From Vagococcus humatus (GTDB taxonomy: Bacteria; Bacillota; Bacilli; Lactobacillales; Vagococcaceae): a stretch of 64,000 nt of DNA. Position numbers and translations under genes: made by a program. The notes under the pieces are model-generated. The model was not told the DNA's origin and ran no database searches. It saw only the letters and a list, made by a program, of their open reading frames with translations. Positions 17,501 through 25,649 of this stretch are shown here, in pieces (within the stretch, counting starts at the first letter, position 1; each line of letters starts with the position of its first letter). The DNA is taken from positions 62,001 through 126,000 of the forward strand of contig NZ_PXZH01000001.1 in the NCBI RefSeq assembly GCF_003950325.1. The letters are read 5' to 3'.

Positions 17501-17594
17501 TGCCGTAAGGCTAGGGCAATGGTGGGCCTACTAAGCGTGTCAGGTCCGGAAGGAAGCAGCACTATGTGGGTGCCATCATGTGCCTGATTAATAA
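17501..17594 (+). ncRNA. ffs: Signal recognition particle RNA (small bacterial type)
   Basis: The apical domain GTCAGGTCCGGAAGGAAGCA (17539-17558) is the near-invariant SRP RNA helix 8 tetraloop/symmetric loop that binds Ffh. Flanking arms pair over short stretches (for example GGGCA near 17513 with TGCC near 17581). No Alu domain is visible, so this is the about 95-nt 4.5S-like type rather than the 270-nt Bacillus scRNA. A TATACT (17489-17494) lies immediately upstream and a terminator downstream. The exact ends are estimates. Confidence 0.93.
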
Positions 17595-17602
17595 GTTAAC
17601 TC

Positions 17603-17637
17603 AGTCAATTAGAAAACATTCTAATTGGCTTTTTTTA
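17603..17637 (+). terminator. Terminator of the SRP RNA
   Basis: AGTCAATTAGAA pairs with TTCTAATTGGCT (one G-U pair; 4-base loop) followed by a T run. Confidence 0.88.
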
Positions 17638-17743
17638 TGGTGAATAAAGGATAGTTAACTAAAGAGCCTGGTTTTTATATGGTATTTTGAGCTATGATAA
17701 AGTATAATGAAATTTAGTTAATTTTTTAGAGAGGAAGATAGAA

Positions 17744-19486
17744 ATGGCCTATCAAGCCCTATATCGTGTATGGCGTTCACAACGTTTTGAAGATTTAGTG
17801 GGTCAAGAAATGATCACACAAACATTAAAACAAGCAATTGTTCAGAAAAAAACCTCTCATGCTTATTTATTTACCGGTCCTAGAGGAACTGGTAAAACTA
17901 GTGCAGCTAAAATATTTGCTAAAGCGATTAATTGTCAGTATAGTCAAGACGGTGAACCTTGTAATGAATGTGACACTTGTAAAGAAATTACAGAAGGTCG
18001 TTTAAATGATGTTATTGAAATTGATGCCGCAAGTAATAACGGAGTGGAAGAAATTCGGGATTTACGGGAAAAAGTTAAATATGCTCCTACTCAAGCTGCC
18101 TACAAAGTATACATTATTGATGAAGTTCATATGTTATCGACAGGCGCTTTTAACGCCTTGTTGAAAACCTTAGAAGAACCTCCTAAAAATGTGTTATTTA
18201 TTTTGGCAACCACTGAGCCGCATAAAATACCTGCTACTATTATTTCAAGAACGCAGCGGTTTGATTTTAAACGAATTCAAATAACTGATATGGTTAAACA
18301 TATGGCTCATATTTTAGAAGAAAGCCATATTGCCTATGAAGAAGCTAGTTTACCAGTTATCGCCCGAGCAGCTGAAGGTGGCATGCGAGATGCTTTGAGT
18401 ATCTTAGACCAAGGAATTTCCTTTAGTCAAGATGTGCTCACTTTAGAAGATGCTATTCAAGTAACTGGTAGTTTAACTAATGACATGATGGATAATTATT
18501 TAACCTGTTGTCAAAAACAAGAGACCAGTCAAGCTTTGATCGTTTTACATGAATTATTAAATGAAGGAAAAGAAAGTAGTCGCCTTGTGGAAGACTTACT
18601 TTTATATTGTCGTGATTTGTTGATTTACAAACAAGCACCAAGTTTACTTGAAACACAAACCGGTACCGTAACAGAAGTGTTTAAAGAGCTTGCAAGTGAG
18701 ATGGATTCTTCTGCTATCTACCAATATATTGATTGTTTAACTACTACTCAACAGGATTTGCGTTTTTCAACTTATCCAACGGTTCAACTAGAAGTATTGA
18801 CAGTGAAGTTATCCCAAATTACTGTCTCAAACAATCACCAAGTTAGTCAAAATTCAGTGGTTTCAGCAGAAGAAGGTAGCTTATTAAAACAACTTCAAGA
18901 GCAAGTTAAAGATTTACAAGCTCAGGTGGCTAAACTAACTAATTCTCAGTCTAATGTGACAACAGAGAAAAGAAAAGAAAGTCGACCAGCGATTCATTCA
19001 GCTAAACAAACCACTTACCGGTTTCCAAAAGATCGTATTTTGCTTATTTTACAGCAAGCGACAAAAGATCATTTGTTGCAGATGAAAGATATCTGGCCAG
19101 ACTTATTAGCTAGTTTATCAGTAAATCATAGAGCTATGTTAAAAGCGGCTGAACCAGTTGCAGCTAGTTCAGAAGGACTAGTTATTGCTTTTGATTATGA
19201 GATTTTATGCTACCGAGCAAATGAAGATGAGGAGTTACAAGAACAAATAAAAACTAGTTTGTATCGTTTATTAAAGTATGAACCAGATTTATTATGTGTT
19301 CCAGTGGATCAATGGTTACCGTTTAGAAAAGAATTTATTTTGAAACATAAAGATGAATTATTAGCGCAAGCAGAAGAAAATGAACCAGTTGATATACCGG
19401 AAGATGTTTTAACTGAGGCAGAAAAAACGACACAAGAGGCAGTCCATTTTTTTGGTGAAGCCCATGTTGAAATTATAGATGATTAA
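17744..19486 (+). CDS. dnaX: DNA polymerase III subunit gamma/tau
   Basis: Clamp-loader ATPase linking helicase and polymerases. 580 residues. AAA+ motifs are Walker A GPRGTGKT, a zinc module with CNECDTC, Walker B IIDEVHML, sensor 1 FILATTEPHKIP and the SRC-equivalent SRTQRF. The C-terminal third (from about 370) is the variable tau region. I see no obvious programmed frameshift, and the frame is uninterrupted. It is followed 14 bases later by ybaB, and recR after that, the standard order. Confidence 0.97.
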   Translation: MAYQALYRVWRSQRFEDLVGQEMITQTLKQAIVQKKTSHAYLFTGPRGTGKTSAAKIFAKAINCQYSQDGEPCNECDTCKEITEGRLNDVIEIDAASNNGVEEIRDLREKVKYAPTQAAYKVYIIDEVHMLSTGAFNALLKTLEEPPKNVLFILATTEPHKIPATIISRTQRFDFKRIQITDMVKHMAHILEESHIAYEEASLPVIARAAEGGMRDALSILDQGISFSQDVLTLEDAIQVTGSLTNDMMDNYLTCCQKQETSQALIVLHELLNEGKESSRLVEDLLLYCRDLLIYKQAPSLLETQTGTVTEVFKELASEMDSSAIYQYIDCLTTTQQDLRFSTYPTVQLEVLTVKLSQITVSNNHQVSQNSVVSAEEGSLLKQLQEQVKDLQAQVAKLTNSQSNVTTEKRKESRPAIHSAKQTTYRFPKDRILLILQQATKDHLLQMKDIWPDLLASLSVNHRAMLKAAEPVAASSEGLVIAFDYEILCYRANEDEELQEQIKTSLYRLLKYEPDLLCVPVDQWLPFRKEFILKHKDELLAQAEENEPVDIPEDVLTEAEKTTQEAVHFFGEAHVEIIDD

Positions 19487-19500
19487 AGGAGAGAATAAAC

Positions 19501-19815
19501 ATGCGTGGAATGGGAAATATGCAAGGTATGATGAAACAAGTACAAAAATTACAAAAAGAGATGACAGAAGCACAAGAAAATCTGCATCAAAAAGAATTTA
19601 CAGGTGTGGCAACTAATGAATTAGTGACCATCGTTTTGACTGGTGATAAGAAAGTGAAAGACTTACAGATTAAACCAGAAGTAATCGATCCAGAAGATCC
19701 AGAAATGTTACAAGATTTACTTATTGTTGCTATGAATGATGCATTAACTAAAATTGATAACGAAACAGAAAAAACAATGGGTAAATATGCTAAAGGTTTA
19801 CCTGGAATGTTTTAA
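19501..19815 (+). CDS. YbaB/EbfC family nucleoid-associated protein
   Basis: 104 residues, small DNA-binding dimer of the YbaB/EbfC family. Signature pieces are MGNMQGMMKQVQKLQKEM at the N-terminus, TGVATNELVTIVLTG, and IDPEDPEMLQDLLIVAMNDA. It lies between dnaX and recR. Members bind DNA with little sequence specificity and are tied to recombination and replication. Ribosome binding site AAAGGAG precedes ATG 19501. Confidence 0.95.
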   Translation: MRGMGNMQGMMKQVQKLQKEMTEAQENLHQKEFTGVATNELVTIVLTGDKKVKDLQIKPEVIDPEDPEMLQDLLIVAMNDALTKIDNETEKTMGKYAKGLPGMF

Positions 19816-19823
19816 GAGATAAA

Positions 19824-19851
19824 GACAGGAAGGAAACTTCCTGTTTTTTTT
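19824..19851 (+). terminator. Terminator directly ahead of recR
   Basis: ACAGGAAG pairs with CTTCCTGT around the GAAA loop, followed by eight T. The recR ribosome binding site AGGAGG starts within about 2 bases, so any recR transcript from dnaX must read through it. Confidence 0.85.
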
Positions 19852-19864
19852 AGGAGGCAAAGAC

Positions 19865-20461
19865 ATGTATTATCCAACCCCAATTGCAAAATTAATAGAA
19901 AGCTATATGAAACTACCAGGAATTGGTGCTAAAACAGCTACACGGTTAGCTTTTTTTACTTTAGATATGGCAGAAGAAGATGTAACGGAATTCGCTAAAT
20001 CCTTAATTAGCGTTAAGCGTGATTTACATTATTGCGACGTGTGCGGCAATATTACAGAAGAAGCGTTGTGTGAAATTTGTCAAGATAAGACACGGGATCA
20101 ACGAGAGGTATTAGTTGTTGAAGAGCCTAAAGATGTAATGGCTATGGAAAAAGTTAGAGAATATAAAGGTCTGTATCATGTATTGCATGGGGTTTTATCT
20201 CCTATGGACGGTACAGGACCTGATGATATTAATATCGCTTCTTTAATTAGACGACTACAAGCTAGTGAGATTGAAGAAGTTATTATAGCAACCAATGCGA
20301 CTACAGAAGGGGAAGCGACTGCTATGTACTTATCTAGATTGATCAAGCCAGCTGGTATTAAAGTAACTCGGCTAGCTCACGGCTTATCAGTTGGTAGTGA
20401 TATTGAATATGCAGATGAAATGACGTTATTTAAAGCAGTTGAAGGTCGTAGAGAAATGTAA
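19865..20461 (+). CDS. recR: Recombination protein RecR
   Basis: Recombination mediator that acts with RecO/RecF to load RecA on gaps. 198 residues, normal length: helix-hairpin-helix ([15 protein letters not shown]), a four-Cys zinc finger (Cys57, Cys60, Cys69, Cys72 in CDVC...CEIC) and a TOPRIM domain with [14 protein letters not shown] and a C-terminal helical tail. It follows a terminator without an evident promoter of its own, suggesting attenuated expression from the dnaX transcript. Confidence 0.97.
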   Translation: MYYPTPIAKLIESYMKLPGIGAKTATRLAFFTLDMAEEDVTEFAKSLISVKRDLHYCDVCGNITEEALCEICQDKTRDQREVLVVEEPKDVMAMEKVREYKGLYHVLHGVLSPMDGTGPDDINIASLIRRLQASEIEEVIIATNATTEGEATAMYLSRLIKPAGIKVTRLAHGLSVGSDIEYADEMTLFKAVEGRREM

Positions 20462-20529
20462 TTGGTGTTAGACAGTTTGACCATTATCAAGTAAAATAAA
20501 GGTGTAGGGAACAAGATGGAGGCAGGATT

Positions 20530-21174
20530 ATGAAAGGAATTTTTATTACAGTCGAAGGACCAGATGGAGCAGGGAAAACTAGCGTTATTAATGAGTTAGC
20601 TCCATTACTAAAACAGCAATTGACATCACCATTGTTGCTGACAAGAGAGCCAGGAGGGATTCCAATTGCTGAAAGTATCAGACGAGTGATTTTAGATCCT
20701 AAAAACATTGAGATGGATGAACGCACAGAAGCGTTGTTGTATGCTGCTGCTAGAAGGCAACACCTTGTTCAAAAAGTCATTCCTGCACTAGAGGATGGTC
20801 AACTAGTTTTATGTGATCGCTTTGTAGATAGCTCTTTAGCCTATCAAGGTGCAGGTAGAAAGATTGGCGTAGACCAAGTGGCAACGATTAATGATTTTGC
20901 TACAGAAGGTTTGGTACCTGATTTGACTTTATACTTAGATATTGATTCAGATACAGGATTAGAACGGATTAAACGAGGCCGACATGCTAGTCAAATCAAC
21001 CGTTTAGATGTTGAAAGCTCAGTCTTTCATCAACGGGTTCGTCATGCTTATTTACGGCTAGCTGAAGAAAATCCTCAGCGAATTGTGACTATTGATGCAA
21101 GAAATCCTATCGAAACTGTAACAAAATCATGTTATAATGTTATTCAAAATAAATATCCTAACTTATTTATTTAA
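20530..21174 (+). CDS. tmk: Thymidylate kinase
   Basis: Phosphorylates dTMP to dTDP. 214 residues. P-loop EGPDGAGKTS at the N-terminus (Lys16), DR motif LVLCDRFVDSSLAYQGAGR and the LID region RIKRGRHAS. It heads the tmk-darA-holB cluster common in Firmicutes; GGAGG precedes the ATG. Confidence 0.97.
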   Translation: MKGIFITVEGPDGAGKTSVINELAPLLKQQLTSPLLLTREPGGIPIAESIRRVILDPKNIEMDERTEALLYAAARRQHLVQKVIPALEDGQLVLCDRFVDSSLAYQGAGRKIGVDQVATINDFATEGLVPDLTLYLDIDSDTGLERIKRGRHASQINRLDVESSVFHQRVRHAYLRLAEENPQRIVTIDARNPIETVTKSCYNVIQNKYPNLFI

Positions 21175-21192
21175 AAAGAGAGGTGACTGGTT

Positions 21193-21525
21193 ATGAAATT
21201 AATCTTAGCGATTGTTCAAGATAAAGATAGTAACAAATTAGCGAATGCCTTAGTAGATGCAAATATTCGAGCAACTAAATTATCTACAACTGGTGGCTTT
21301 TTAAAAGCAGGGAATACCACCTTTATTGTCGGAATTGAAGATGAAAGAGTAGAGGAAGTCTTAGAAATTATAAAAGACGTATGTCATTCAAGAACTCAGT
21401 ATATAGCAGCTCCTATGGGACTTGAAAATACCATTGAAGGCAGTATGACCTCCTATCCTGTAGAAGTACAAGTTGGCGGAGCAACTATTTTTATTATGCC
21501 AGTTGAAGGGTATCATCATTTCTAA
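21193..21525 (+). CDS. darA: Cyclic di-AMP receptor protein, PII-like (DarA/PstA)
   Basis: 110-residue PII-like homotrimer of the DUF970/YaaQ family, which binds cyclic di-AMP with high affinity. The characteristic string TKLSTTGGFLKAGNTTF forms the binding loop region, and the C-terminus has VQVGGATIFIMPVEGYHHF. It lies between tmk and holB, its usual place; the last base of its stop codon is the first base of holB, so translation is coupled. Downstream partners of this receptor are unknown. Confidence 0.93.
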   Translation: MKLILAIVQDKDSNKLANALVDANIRATKLSTTGGFLKAGNTTFIVGIEDERVEEVLEIIKDVCHSRTQYIAAPMGLENTIEGSMTSYPVEVQVGGATIFIMPVEGYHHF

Positions 21526-22475
21526 TGGCTAATAAGATTCAAACATTACAACCAGTTGTATCAAGACAGCTACAGCAAAGTTTTTTAAAAAAACGTGTAG
21601 CTCATGCTTTTTTATTTGCAGGAGACCAAGGAACAGGGAAATCATTGGCAGCCATTTGGTTTGCACAATTGTTGTTTTGTTCTAATTCAGATAAATATGA
21701 AACCGCTGAGCCATGTCAAGTCTGTCATAATTGCCAAAGGATTGCCCAAAAGGAACATCCAGATGTACAGTATTTGGTACCAACAGGCCAGACAATTAAA
21801 GTGGATCAAATTAGAGAGTTGAAAGATTCTTTTATTAAAAGTGGTGTAGAAACTCGTCAAAAAGTTATTGTTATTGAAGATGCAGATAAAATGACTCGAT
21901 CTGCTTCTAACAGTTTATTAAAATTTATTGAAGAACCTTTTGGACAAATTTTAATTATTTTTTTGACCAAAAATCAACCAGGTATTTTACCAACCATTCA
22001 ATCACGTTGTCAGATTTTTCATTTTATCAATTTAGCGGAAGACAATTTATTGGCTACGTTGCAAAATGAACAAGTACCCGTTTCTCTGGCAGGGGTTTTG
22101 AGTAAATTAGCTCAAAACCTAGATGAAGCCCATCAGCTAATGACAGATGATTGGTTTTCTCATGCTTATGAAGAGGTGACACATTGGTATGAACTAATCA
22201 AACAACAAGACTGGTATAGTTTTATTTATATTCAACAAAAACTAACTAAAACATTTAAAGATAAAGAACAACAAAAACTGGCTTTACAAGTATTGACTTA
22301 TCAGTTCCAACAAGATATTCCTACAAAAGAGACTAATTTATCTATTTGGAGTGAAAAACAGTGGGTAAGAGCCATGGAGTTGTTAACAGAGGCTAGTCAA
22401 AAATTTCAAGCAAATGTTAGTTTTCAAAATGTTTGCGAACAATTTATTTTAAGATTGTTTACCAAATTGGATTAA
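21525..22475 (+). CDS. holB: DNA polymerase III subunit delta prime
   Basis: Clamp-loader subunit, 316 residues. AAA+ fold with Walker A-like AGDQGTGKS (33-40), zinc-binding Cys52, Cys64, Cys67 and Cys70, a Walker B-like VIVIEDADKMTRSASNSLLK and the sensor/SRC motif QSRCQIF. Overlaps darA by one base (TAATG). Confidence 0.94.
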   Translation: MANKIQTLQPVVSRQLQQSFLKKRVAHAFLFAGDQGTGKSLAAIWFAQLLFCSNSDKYETAEPCQVCHNCQRIAQKEHPDVQYLVPTGQTIKVDQIRELKDSFIKSGVETRQKVIVIEDADKMTRSASNSLLKFIEEPFGQILIIFLTKNQPGILPTIQSRCQIFHFINLAEDNLLATLQNEQVPVSLAGVLSKLAQNLDEAHQLMTDDWFSHAYEEVTHWYELIKQQDWYSFIYIQQKLTKTFKDKEQQKLALQVLTYQFQQDIPTKETNLSIWSEKQWVRAMELLTEASQKFQANVSFQNVCEQFILRLFTKLD

Positions 22476-22529
22476 CTGATGAGTTAATCTGATGACTTAC
22501 TTGAAAAGGTTCCAGAAAGGAAGGAAGAA

Positions 22530-23333
22530 ATGATAACAGTTGTTGGTATTCGTTTCAAACCATCTGGACACATCTATTATTTTCTACCAGAAGTAAATCA
22601 AACGTATAACTATGGGCAAAAGGTGTTAGTGGAAACTCAACAAAGTAAACAAATTGGGTTGGTAGCTATTCCCCAAAAGGAAATAAACAAAGAAGATGTT
22701 CCTGATGATTTAAAACCAATCATACGTATCGCAAGTGCAGAGGATTTACATAAAGAAGCAGAAAATAAACAAGATGCCGCCGATGCTTTTCAAATTGCTA
22801 AAGCGAAAATAGCGGATCATGACTTGGAAATGAAATTAATTAGTGTGGAATATTCTTTTGACCGAGCTAAAATGATTTTTCAATTTACTGCAGATGGTCG
22901 AGTAGATTTTAGAGAGTTGGTTAAAGATTTAGCTTCTATTTTTAAAACAAGAATTGAATTAAGACAAATTGGAGTTAGAGATGAAGCGAAATTAGTGGGA
23001 GGCATTGGTCCATGTGGCCGTCAGCTGTGTTGTTCTACTTTTCTAGGTGATTTTATGCCAGTTTCTATTAAAATGGCTAAAGATCAAAACTTGTCTTTAA
23101 ACCAGACCAAAATTTCAGGTTTGTGTGGTCGGTTAATGTGTTGTTTGAAGTATGAAAATGATCTATATGAAGAAGCCAGAAGAGAGCTACCAGACTACGG
23201 TGCTCGAGTAAAAACCCCTGATGGAGAAGGAAAAGTCATTGGGTTAAATTTATTGGATAGAGTTGTCCAAGTTCGGTTGATGAACAAGGAAACTGGTGTT
23301 AGTTATGATGCAGATGAACTAACTAAAATCTAG
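22530..23333 (+). CDS. ricT: RicT (YaaT), PSP1-domain protein of the Ric iron-sulfur complex
   Basis: 267 residues with the PSP1 C-terminal domain. Clusters of cysteines (GPCGRQLCCSTF and GLCGRLMCCLKYE) match the [4Fe-4S]-coordinating set of RicT. In Bacillus RicT, RicA and RicF form a complex with RNase Y that controls maturation of many transcripts and early development. Here it sits between holB and yabA, the conserved order; RicA and RicF are not in the window. AAGGAAGG precedes ATG 22530. Confidence 0.92.
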   Translation: MITVVGIRFKPSGHIYYFLPEVNQTYNYGQKVLVETQQSKQIGLVAIPQKEINKEDVPDDLKPIIRIASAEDLHKEAENKQDAADAFQIAKAKIADHDLEMKLISVEYSFDRAKMIFQFTADGRVDFRELVKDLASIFKTRIELRQIGVRDEAKLVGGIGPCGRQLCCSTFLGDFMPVSIKMAKDQNLSLNQTKISGLCGRLMCCLKYENDLYEEARRELPDYGARVKTPDGEGKVIGLNLLDRVVQVRLMNKETGVSYDADELTKI

Positions 23334-23385
23334 TAAACAGTAAGGACTTACCGGATAAAAGATAGGGAGCAAAAGGAAGAGTCTT

Positions 23386-23736
23386 ATGGATAAACGAACA
23401 TTATATGATGAGTTTGGGAAAATAGAATCATTGTTACAATACATGTTGAAGCAAATGGAAGACATGCGCTCTTCTACGGATGAATTAGTAGAACAAAATG
23501 TCAATCTTGAATTGGAAAATAGACATTTAAGACAACGTCTAGAAGAATTTGAGATGGAATTAGAGCAACTTGAGCCAACAGATGAAAATAAACAAGGTCT
23601 ATCTAAATCACGGTTGAATTTAGAAAAAATCTATGAAGAAGGTTTTCATGTTTGTAATGTTTGTTATGGTTCTAGAAGAGAAAATGACGAAGAGTGTGCT
23701 TTTTGCTTAGATGTGATATATGGAGAGAGAAAATAA
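23386..23736 (+). CDS. yabA: DNA replication initiation control protein YabA
   Basis: 116 residues. N-terminal coiled coil (about 5-62) forms the tetramer, and the C-terminal zinc module uses HVC (His88, Cys90), Cys93, Cys104 and Cys107. It binds DnaA and DnaN to prevent over-initiation of replication. AAGGAAG ribosome binding site; a terminator overlaps its stop codon. Confidence 0.95.
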   Translation: MDKRTLYDEFGKIESLLQYMLKQMEDMRSSTDELVEQNVNLELENRHLRQRLEEFEMELEQLEPTDENKQGLSKSRLNLEKIYEEGFHVCNVCYGSRRENDEECAFCLDVIYGERK

Positions 23737-23769
23737 CTGGTTAGGGTATGTTTACCCGACCAGTTTTTT
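23735..23769 (+). terminator. Terminator between yabA and rsmI
   Basis: AACTGGTTAGGGTA pairs with TACCCGACCAGTT (one bulged base), followed by seven T. The rsmI ribosome binding site AAAGGAG follows within a base, the same arrangement as ahead of recR. Confidence 0.82.
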
Positions 23770-23784
23770 TAAAGGAGCAAGTGG

Positions 23785-24663
23785 ATGAATAAACAAAAAA
23801 GTTTCAAATCAGGTACTCAAAAAGGAACCTTGTATTTAGTTCCTACCCCTATTGGAAATTTAGAAGATATGACTTTTCGTGGAGTAAAAACATTAGAACA
23901 GGTTGACTTAATCGCCAGTGAAGATACACGTAATACACAAAAGTTGTTAAATCATTTTGACATTAAAGTGCCGCAAATTAGTTTACATGAGCATAATTAT
24001 AAAGAAAAAATTCCAACATTGTTAGCTAAATTAGAACAAGGAATTAATATGGCACAGGTAAGTGATGCTGGAATGCCTTCTATTAGTGATCCAGGACATG
24101 AATTAGTCTTGGCCTGTATTGAAGAAGAGATTCCAGTAGTAGCTCTACCAGGAGCAACAGCTGGAATGACTGCTTTAATTGCTTCAGGCTTAACAGCTGA
24201 GCCTTTTACTTTTGTTGGGTTTTTACCTCGTAAGAAAAAAGAACAAAAACAGGCGTTAGAAAACTATCTGTACCATCAAGAAACCCTTATTTTTTATGAA
24301 TCACCTTACCGAGTTCGAGCTACTTTAATCAATATGTTAGAGATATTTGGAGAAAGTAGACAAGTAGTAGTAGCTAGAGAGCTGACAAAAATTCATGAAG
24401 AATATTTAAGAGGGACCCTAGAAGAGTTGGTTAACTATTTAAGTGACCATGAATTAAAAGGAGAATGCGTTATTTTATTGCAAGGATCAAGTCAGCTTTT
24501 AGCTAAAAAGGATAATGAATGGCTAGATTTAACTATATCTCAACATGTTGAACAATTTATCAAAGAGGAAAATTTAACGTCAAAAGAAGCAATAAAAAAA
24601 GTAGCTAAAATAAGAGGAGTAAAGAAACAAGAGGTTTATAGTCAGTATCATGGCATTAATTAA
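23785..24663 (+). CDS. rsmI: 16S rRNA (cytidine(1402)-2'-O)-methyltransferase RsmI
   Basis: 292 residues, tetrapyrrole-methylase fold: LYLVPTPIGNLEDMT at the N-terminus, SEDTRNTQKLL, VSDAGMPSISDPG and ALPGATAGMTALIASGL are the RsmI signature. It 2'-O-methylates C1402 at the ribosomal P site. The C-terminus carries the usual small accessory domain. Start ATG 23785. Confidence 0.96.
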   Translation: MNKQKSFKSGTQKGTLYLVPTPIGNLEDMTFRGVKTLEQVDLIASEDTRNTQKLLNHFDIKVPQISLHEHNYKEKIPTLLAKLEQGINMAQVSDAGMPSISDPGHELVLACIEEEIPVVALPGATAGMTALIASGLTAEPFTFVGFLPRKKKEQKQALENYLYHQETLIFYESPYRVRATLINMLEIFGESRQVVVARELTKIHEEYLRGTLEELVNYLSDHELKGECVILLQGSSQLLAKKDNEWLDLTISQHVEQFIKEENLTSKEAIKKVAKIRGVKKQEVYSQYHGIN

Positions 24664-24726
24664 TTATTAGGATGATTTGCATAAGTTATCAACTAATAAA
24701 CTGTCTTAGATAAGGTTTGTCAAAAT

Positions 24727-24754
24727 TTGCAAATTGATGTTATTATGTTATAAT
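24727..24754 (+). promoter_or_regulatory. Promoter of the three-gene envelope cluster
   Basis: TTGCAA (24727-24732), 16-bp spacer and TATAAT (24749-24754) with an extended TG (24746). The transcript leader is about 105 nt and contains an AT-rich inverted repeat (AAAAAATTA / TAATTTTTT, 24815-24846) just before the ribosome binding site. Confidence 0.65.
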
Positions 24755-24865
24755 TTTGAGTGATATACTTGTGTTTTTTTATAGTAAATACAGTATAAAA
24801 AAATGGAATAACGGAAAAAAATTAATAGTTTCACCACTAATTTTTTGATAAGAAGGAGTGTTTGT

Positions 24866-25633
24866 ATGTTATTTAATAGAGGTAAAAAATCAGACGATTC
24901 AAGTTATTATGATGATTATTACTACGATTATTATTATGAAGATGATGATGCATCATCTAACAGTGCTAACGAGTTGGATGTTACGGAAGAATTAAAAAAA
25001 CAATTAGGAGCGGCTAATCAAAAAATTCAACAGTTGCAAAGTGAAAAAGAAGCTATTGAATTACAGTATTCAGCAGTCAAAGCTCTACCTAAACACTATG
25101 AAGAGTTAGAAAAAGAAAAAATGAACTTACAATTGAAACTTCAAGAAGCCCAACTAACTCAAAATAGTGAAGGGCAAAAAGTTTCAGAATTAGAAGGTAA
25201 ATTAGAAAAGTATCGAACAGAAATGAATAATCTGAAACAAGAGTTAGAAGCTAAACAACAAGAGTTGGATATATTAAGTGAAAAAATGCTTAATTTACCA
25301 GAAGAAACTAGCAAAGAACCAGTAAAAGACTCATCTGATGTGACTTCTCAAGATTTAAGTCAACAAAAAGAAGAAATTGCTAATGTGTTATTAGAAGCTC
25401 GAGCTCAAGCTAGACAAATTGTAGAACAAGCTAATTATCATGCTAGACATAAGATGCTTGATGCAGAAAATGAATTACAACAAGTGAAAGAAAATGCGGC
25501 TTCTTTCTACAAACGTGTGGAGCAAACTAAATTTGAGTCAGATATTGTTTTTGAAGAATTATTACATAAATTGACTCAACTTTCAGAGGATTCCAGAGAA
25601 GAGGAGCATATTCATAAATACGAAGATCAATAA
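24866..25633 (+). CDS. Coiled-coil protein with N-terminal Tyr/Asp-rich tract, unknown function
   Basis: 255 residues from ATG 24866, with AAGGAG upstream (an in-frame codon at 24845 precedes the ribosome binding site). Residues 10-28 are almost entirely Asp, Tyr and Ser with eight tyrosines. Residues about 45-150 and 170-240 are strong coiled coil, separated by a short low-complexity linker; the second half (EARAQARQIVEQANYHARHK) is reminiscent of the C-terminal repeat of DivIVA-like proteins. There is no membrane segment or signal peptide. It heads a cluster with a secreted glucosaminidase and another coiled-coil protein, so a role in organising wall hydrolysis or septation is inferred. I do not recognise a family. 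Confidence 0.75.
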   Translation: MLFNRGKKSDDSSYYDDYYYDYYYEDDDASSNSANELDVTEELKKQLGAANQKIQQLQSEKEAIELQYSAVKALPKHYEELEKEKMNLQLKLQEAQLTQNSEGQKVSELEGKLEKYRTEMNNLKQELEAKQQELDILSEKMLNLPEETSKEPVKDSSDVTSQDLSQQKEEIANVLLEARAQARQIVEQANYHARHKMLDAENELQQVKENAASFYKRVEQTKFESDIVFEELLHKLTQLSEDSREEEHIHKYEDQ

Positions 25634-25649
25634 AAGGAATGATTAGCCA

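Noticed and set aside
17744-19486. Programmed frameshift in dnaX producing gamma
   Set aside because: No clear A6G-type slippery site with a following stem was seen, and the frame is continuous; Firmicutes usually do not need it.
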